The position numbers and the translations under genes are program-made. From CAZEMR01 sp964513465 (lineage in GTDB: Bacteria; Bacteroidota; Ignavibacteria; Kapaibacteriales; UBA2268), in contig CAZEMR010000035.1 in assembly GCA_964513465.1 (NCBI GenBank), positions 1 through 30,781 on the forward strand: DNA of 30,781 bases, written 5' to 3'. This document shows positions 26,755 through 30,781 of the stretch, piece after piece. Position 1 is the stretch's first letter. Every line of letters begins with the position of its first letter. Below the pieces are notes generated by a model. The model worked only from the letters and a program-made list of their open reading frames with translations. It was not told the DNA's origin and ran no database searches.

Positions 26755-27954
26755 ATGAAAATTCTTCAGATTTCTCCGCAATTCCCCTATCCGCCGACCG
26801 ATGGCGGGAAGATCGGCATCTGGAATATATATAAAAAGCTTGCGGAATTCGGCGCGGATATCGATTTCCTCGCAATTACCGACGAAAAGCCCGCCCCCGA
26901 AGCCCTCGCGGAATTCGGTCAGTGGGGAAAGCCCTATTTCGCAGAAAAAAATACTCGGAATACTCTGCCGAAAATCGCACTCTCGATGTTCCGCCGCAGC
27001 CCCATGTTCATGACTCGCTATTACGACCGGAACGTGGCCAAAACGATTAAAGAATTGCTACGTCGAAATAAATACGACGTGATCCATGCCGACCACTCAA
27101 GTATGGCGCCGCTGGCGCTGTTCGCCGCCGAAGTGCAGGATATTCCAAAAGGTCTGCGGCTGCATAATATCGAATGGATGATCTGGAAACGCTATGCTAA
27201 CAATCTGAAGTCCGGGCCGCGCCGCAGCTACCTCAATCGCCAGGCCGAATTGCTCAAAACCGCCGAGCGCGACCTCTATCCGCAGATGGATGTATGCTTT
27301 GCGATTACCGATAAGGAACGCGAGCGCGCGCTGGAGCTGGCCCCCGAGGCAAATGTCGTGGTCGCATCCGCGGGCGTGAATATGGATGAATGGAGCCCCG
27401 AAGCGGGAATCAACCGCAATCCCGGCGAGCTTGCAATCGCTACTAATTTCAATTGGATACATAATGTGGATGGCTTGCGCTGGTTTATCGACGAGGTGCT
27501 CACGCGGGTGCGCCCGAAAGTGCCGGGCGTGCGGCTAAGCGTTATGGGCACCAACACCCCACAGTGGCTGGCCGATTACGAATACCTCGGCGTGCGCAAC
27601 GAGGGCTTCGTCGATCGGGTGCAGCCATACCTTAGCCGCGCATCTATATATATAGCGCCGCTTTTCGTGGGCGCCGGGATTCGCATAAAAATACTCGAGG
27701 CCATGGCAATGGAGATGCCGGTCGTCGCGACCTCCGTATCGGCCGAGGGCATAACAGCCGGCGAGAAGGATGGCCTCTTCACGAGCGACGACCCCGTCCG
27801 CACCGCCGAGTATATCATTGGTCTCTCCAACAACCCCGACCTCGCGCGCAAGGCGGGACGCTCGGCGCGGGAATTCGTCGCCAAAAATTATACGTGGGAT
27901 CGCCAAGTGCACGTGATTTATGACGAATACCGCAGACTTTCGGGCCGGGATTAA
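26755..27954 (+). CDS. GT4-family glycosyltransferase
   Basis: This 399-residue protein has the GT-B fold of family 4 retaining glycosyltransferases. The N-terminal domain starts ILQISPQFPYPPTDGGKIG with the glycine-rich acceptor loop; the C-terminal donor domain has the block FVGAGIRIKILEAMAMEMP, in which the E-x7-E-like region contacts the nucleotide-sugar. No signal peptide or membrane helix is seen. It is the second gene after a GT2 enzyme in the same operon. The gene's TAA stop and the stop of mnmA on the other strand share the palindrome TTAA. Donor and acceptor cannot be read from the sequence. Confidence 0.92.
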   Translation: MKILQISPQFPYPPTDGGKIGIWNIYKKLAEFGADIDFLAITDEKPAPEALAEFGQWGKPYFAEKNTRNTLPKIALSMFRRSPMFMTRYYDRNVAKTIKELLRRNKYDVIHADHSSMAPLALFAAEVQDIPKGLRLHNIEWMIWKRYANNLKSGPRRSYLNRQAELLKTAERDLYPQMDVCFAITDKERERALELAPEANVVVASAGVNMDEWSPEAGINRNPGELAIATNFNWIHNVDGLRWFIDEVLTRVRPKVPGVRLSVMGTNTPQWLADYEYLGVRNEGFVDRVQPYLSRASIYIAPLFVGAGIRIKILEAMAMEMPVVATSVSAEGITAGEKDGLFTSDDPVRTAEYIIGLSNNPDLARKAGRSAREFVAKNYTWDRQVHVIYDEYRRLSGRD

Positions 27955-29039
27955 TCCAGCGCCTGCCCGATGATTCCGCCGCCCACCAGGTCGTCGCCTT
28001 CGTACATCACTACCGACTGTCCGGGCGTAATCGCGCGGCGCGGCTCGTCGAAGCGGCAGACCAGACGGCCGTTTTCCGTGTGGCATTCCGCGGGCGCGCC
28101 GGGATCATTATACCGGATTTTGACGGATAGCCGCCGCGGCTCGTCCAGATATTTATATTTGATCAGATTGACTTTTTCTGCGATAAGCGCGCTGCTTTCG
28201 AGCCGGTCGCCGGTGCCCACCTCGATTACGTTGCTCTCGCGGTTCATCCCGCATACGTAGAGCGGCTCCTTATGCGAAATCCCCAGCCCCTTGCGCTGGC
28301 CGATCGTATAGAACGGGATACCCTCGTGCCGGCCTATGGTTTCGCCGCGGAATACGATATCGCCCGCCGCTACCTGCTGCATCCGCTTGGGCGCGTGGCG
28401 CATCAAAAATCCGTGGTAATCATTGTCCTTTATAAAACATATCTCCTGGCTCTCGGGTTTGGCATGTACGGAAAGCTCCAACTGGCGCGCCAGCTCTCGT
28501 ATCTCCGGCTTGGAATAATTGCCCAGCGGGAACATCGCCCGGGCGATCTGGCGCTGGCTGAGGCCCCAAAGCACGTACGACTGGTCTTTTCGTTCGTCTT
28601 TGCCCTTTTGAACCACGAATCGCCCCGTATCTTCATTATAATATTTGCGCAGGTAATGTCCCGTTGCGACGAAATACGCGCCGAACTCGTCGGCCACATC
28701 CATCGATAGCCGGAACTTCACCTCGGGATTGCACTTAGTGCATGGATTGGGCGTGCGTCCGCGCAGGTATTCGTCGATGAAATATTCGATAATCACCTCG
28801 CGGAATTTCTCGGAGAAATCGACCACCTCGTGGCGGATGCCCAGCCGCGCGCATATGTCGGCGGCATCGCGGATGTAATCATCGCTCTCGAATTTGCCCT
28901 CGTACTCCCCTGCCGCATGGAACGGGATGAAGGTCATTCCGACAACCTCGTATCCCTGCTGCTTCAGGAGGGCCGCTGCGACCGAGGAATCGACGCCTCC
29001 GGACATCCCGAGCAGGACTTTGTTTTTATCAAGCTGCAT
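27951..29039 (-). CDS. mnmA: tRNA-specific 2-thiouridylase MnmA
   Basis: This 362-residue cytoplasmic enzyme makes 2-thiouridine at wobble U34 of tRNA-Lys, Glu and Gln. The PP-loop ATP motif GMSGGVDSS is at 11-19, the catalytic Cys100 lies in NPCTKCNPEVKF, and the second redox Cys201 lies in SQEICFIKD. The block GQRKGLGI and the C-terminal beta domain (FDEPRRAITPGQSVVMY) complete the family pattern. The length is normal. The ATG at 29039 has no good Shine-Dalgarno. It is single and converges on the GT4 gene with stop codons overlapping. Assignment is firm. Confidence 0.97.
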   Translation of the reverse strand: MQLDKNKVLLGMSGGVDSSVAAALLKQQGYEVVGMTFIPFHAAGEYEGKFESDDYIRDAADICARLGIRHEVVDFSEKFREVIIEYFIDEYLRGRTPNPCTKCNPEVKFRLSMDVADEFGAYFVATGHYLRKYYNEDTGRFVVQKGKDERKDQSYVLWGLSQRQIARAMFPLGNYSKPEIRELARQLELSVHAKPESQEICFIKDNDYHGFLMRHAPKRMQQVAAGDIVFRGETIGRHEGIPFYTIGQRKGLGISHKEPLYVCGMNRESNVIEVGTGDRLESSALIAEKVNLIKYKYLDEPRRLSVKIRYNDPGAPAECHTENGRLVCRFDEPRRAITPGQSVVMYEGDDLVGGGIIGQALD

Positions 29040-29352
29040 ATATGAATCTTTCGCTTAGCCTAAATAATATTTTAGCAATAATAAGGAATTTTTAGAATAA
29101 TTCAAATAACGGAATCGGCGGCCAAATATTTGATTGCAAAAGTCATCTGCGCAAAAGCGATTTGATTGAATACTAAATTATTTTTGCAGAATTTTTCTTG
29201 ATTAATTAAAATAATTGATATATATTTATAGCGGAATAAAATCAAAGCCCGGAATATTTATATACGTAATCGATTCGCAGACCATTTCAGCAAGGCATCC
29301 CGACCATTCGCCCATAATAATTTGAATTTCATCAATTCAGAAAGGGTTCACT
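29040..29352. other. AT-rich divergent intergenic region
   Basis: These 313 bases separate mnmA from the thioredoxin-fold gene. No RNA gene or convincing ORF is seen. They contain two direct copies of TTTGATTG (29129-29136 and 29161-29168), two copies of GCAAAAG (29136-29142 and 29151-29157), and a plausible promoter at 29198-29226. Confidence 0.6.
29198..29226 (+). promoter_or_regulatory. Candidate sigma-70-like promoter
   Basis: TTGATT (29198-29203), a 17-base spacer and TATATT (29221-29226) form a near-consensus promoter for the thioredoxin-fold gene at 29353, with a leader of about 120 bases. The region is very AT-rich, so chance matches are likely. Confidence 0.35.
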
Positions 29353-30633
29353 ATGCTACAAGTCAGAAATGCCTTAATCGCAGTCGCAATTTTTCTATCT
29401 GCTATCCCCGCATTTTCGGAATTGCCGGATTTTTTTAATCCGGTTAAATATGAGGAGCTATTCAGAGAAGCCGAAAAGCAGGATAAAATGATTATGATGT
29501 ATTTTCATCATGACGGCTGCGGTGCTTGTGTAATAATGGAAAAAACTGCATTTAAATATCAGCCCATACTTGACTCCCTGAAAAGTTCATTTATTGTCTA
29601 TGAGGTTAATTTTACTGATAGTCTGGGAGCTTATATTAAAAATATCTATGAAAAATTATATAATTTATACTGGGCGCCAACCTTTCTTTTTATGAATCAT
29701 AGAGGCGAATTGATCCATAAAATTGTTGGCATTCACTCTAATGAAGAATTTCTGGAACATTTAGCCAAGGCCAAACGTAATTCTCAAAGCTATTCTTTTT
29801 ATAATAATCAATACCAGTCAGGTAATCGCAACCCCGATTTCTTATACGACTATTGTTTTATATTAAATGAAGCAGGCGAAGCCGATTCACTTCGCATCAA
29901 TGAATACCTAAGCACCCAAAAATATGAAGACCTCTACAAAGAAAAGAATCTGAAATTTTTGTATTACTTCGCCTACTTTAATCACAAGCTTTATATTCCT
30001 TTCGAAAGCGGTGCCTTCAGATTTTATTATGAAAATCCCGAAAAGTTTTATCATTTACACAGCAAAGCTCAAATCGAGGCAAGGATAGCCTTTATGCTCG
30101 AGAGAGTTTCCGAAAATGCTATTAAAGCCAACGACAAAGAAACATTTAATAAAGCAATTCGAATGTTCGAGCCCTACGAGAGAAAACAACCTTATTTTTA
30201 TGCAGACCCCGGCCAGGAAAACGGGTTTTCTGGGATGCTGTTTCCGGATAATTATATATTAAAACGTAAAATTGATTTCTTTATGGAAAATGAAGATTAT
30301 GCGAATTATCTGGACAATATTGATGAATATGTGCTTCTTTTCAAAAATGATGCTACTGAGCTGAATGATATAGCATACGAACAGCAGGAAAAATTCCCAT
30401 TTAAACATAGTTTAATCAGAGCTAAAGCGCTAATAGAACAAGCGCTTAAAATTGAAGAGAACCCGTATTTTATAGATACATATGCAGCTATTCTATTTAA
30501 GCTCGGCGATAACGAAAAAGCTCTCGAACTCGCCGAAAAAGCGTTTAAGGATGCTGGAGAAGATGATGAAGAATTAATAGCCGTCCTGCAGAAAAGAATA
30601 AAAACCATCAAAACCGCGATGAATAACAGATAA
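29353..30633 (+). CDS. Exported thioredoxin-fold protein with TPR-like C-terminus
   Basis: This 426-residue protein has a signal peptide (cut near residue 22, IPAFS). A thioredoxin-like domain follows (about 30-145) with the redox motif CGAC (Cys56 and Cys59) and the cis-Pro block WAPTFLF, so it probably acts as a periplasmic disulfide reductase or sensor. The rest is helical, and about 340-410 resembles TPR repeats (ALKIEENPYFIDTYAAILFK). The start has an AAAGG site six bases before the ATG. Base composition is AT-richer than the other genes, with frequent AGA Arg and TTA Leu codons. A second gene with a similar N-terminus follows after 19 bases. Family is close to thioredoxin_7/DUF255-like; function unknown. 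Confidence 0.85.
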   Translation: MLQVRNALIAVAIFLSAIPAFSELPDFFNPVKYEELFREAEKQDKMIMMYFHHDGCGACVIMEKTAFKYQPILDSLKSSFIVYEVNFTDSLGAYIKNIYEKLYNLYWAPTFLFMNHRGELIHKIVGIHSNEEFLEHLAKAKRNSQSYSFYNNQYQSGNRNPDFLYDYCFILNEAGEADSLRINEYLSTQKYEDLYKEKNLKFLYYFAYFNHKLYIPFESGAFRFYYENPEKFYHLHSKAQIEARIAFMLERVSENAIKANDKETFNKAIRMFEPYERKQPYFYADPGQENGFSGMLFPDNYILKRKIDFFMENEDYANYLDNIDEYVLLFKNDATELNDIAYEQQEKFPFKHSLIRAKALIEQALKIEENPYFIDTYAAILFKLGDNEKALELAEKAFKDAGEDDEELIAVLQKRIKTIKTAMNNR

Positions 30634-30652
30634 TTTATTAAGGAGCTTATCA

Positions 30653-30781
30653 ATGAAATCACTAAAATCAATTGTAGCGTTACTGGTCATTTTTTGCGCC
30701 GCTATCCCCGCATTTTCCCAGATTCAATGGACGGAATACGCCGAACCTGAGATTTTCGAGAAAGCCGCTAAGGAGGATAAA
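30653..30781 (+). CDS. Start of a second exported thioredoxin-fold-like gene, cut by the window end
   Basis: Only 43 codons are visible. They encode a signal peptide ending in IPAFSQ and then EIFEKAAKEDK, which parallels the start of the upstream protein (IPAFSE, then ELFREAEKQDK). A strong AAGGAG site lies seven bases before the ATG. The gene is 19 bases after the upstream stop, so the two form a tandem operon. The redox motif would lie just beyond the window edge, so the thioredoxin fold is inferred from similarity. Confidence 0.75.
   Translation, partial: MKSLKSIVALLVIFCAAIPAFSQIQWTEYAEPEIFEKAAKEDK

Overview
The window is a densely packed bacterial chromosome segment from what looks like a diderm (Gram-negative-type) organism. 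The evidence is a predicted outer-membrane beta-barrel with a C-terminal Phe, LolA-like and FtsX/LolD-like envelope transport genes, and many exported coiled-coil proteins. The DUF4175/DUF4159 pair, the lack of Shine-Dalgarno sequences before many housekeeping genes, and GC-richer genes set in very AT-rich spacers point to the FCB superphylum or a related uncultured phylum. The exact phylum cannot be fixed from the sequence. No rRNA, tRNA, CRISPR array, transposase or integrase is visible.

Layout: (1) 1-2.4 kb, minus strand: a PhoH-type ATPase, then an exported coiled-coil/LysM protein and a small exported coiled-coil protein, with a clear terminator between them and phoH. (2) 2.7-5.4 kb: valS, ending at a strong hairpin terminator shared with a convergent gene for a 520-residue exported coiled-coil protein of unknown family. 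(3) 7.2-9.3 kb: a solitary NuoF-type NADH-binding subunit with its own terminator, then nadD. (4) 9.3-15.7 kb, minus strand: rsmG, DUF4159, a giant Gln-rich DUF4175 membrane protein, a PspC-domain protein and a LiaF/toast-rack membrane protein. The PspC ribosome-binding site lies inside a long perfect-stem hairpin. (5) 15.7-17.0 kb: a short GT2 glycosyltransferase and nth. (6) 17.0-22.7 kb, minus strand: a six-gene operon of GbsR/MarR-type regulator, LolA-like carrier, two FtsX-type permeases, LolD-type ATPase and outer-membrane barrel. It reads as a complete inner-to-outer membrane export route, and a perfect inverted repeat lies just upstream. (7) 23.0-24.6 kb: a HAD protein translationally coupled to a PflX-type radical SAM protein, overlapping tail-to-tail with a two-TM channel carrying RCK domains. 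(8) 25.8-28.0 kb: GT2 and GT4 glycosyltransferases, tail-to-tail with mnmA. (9) 29.35 kb to the end: an AT-richer block with an exported thioredoxin-fold/TPR protein followed by the start of a similar gene cut by the window edge.

Housekeeping functions (valS, rsmG, nth, mnmA, nadD) are interleaved with envelope functions. The strongest leads are the PspC leader hairpin, the regulator-LolA-FtsX-LolD-barrel operon with its candidate operator, the channel's non-canonical selectivity filter, and the compositionally distinct thioredoxin-fold tandem at the right end.
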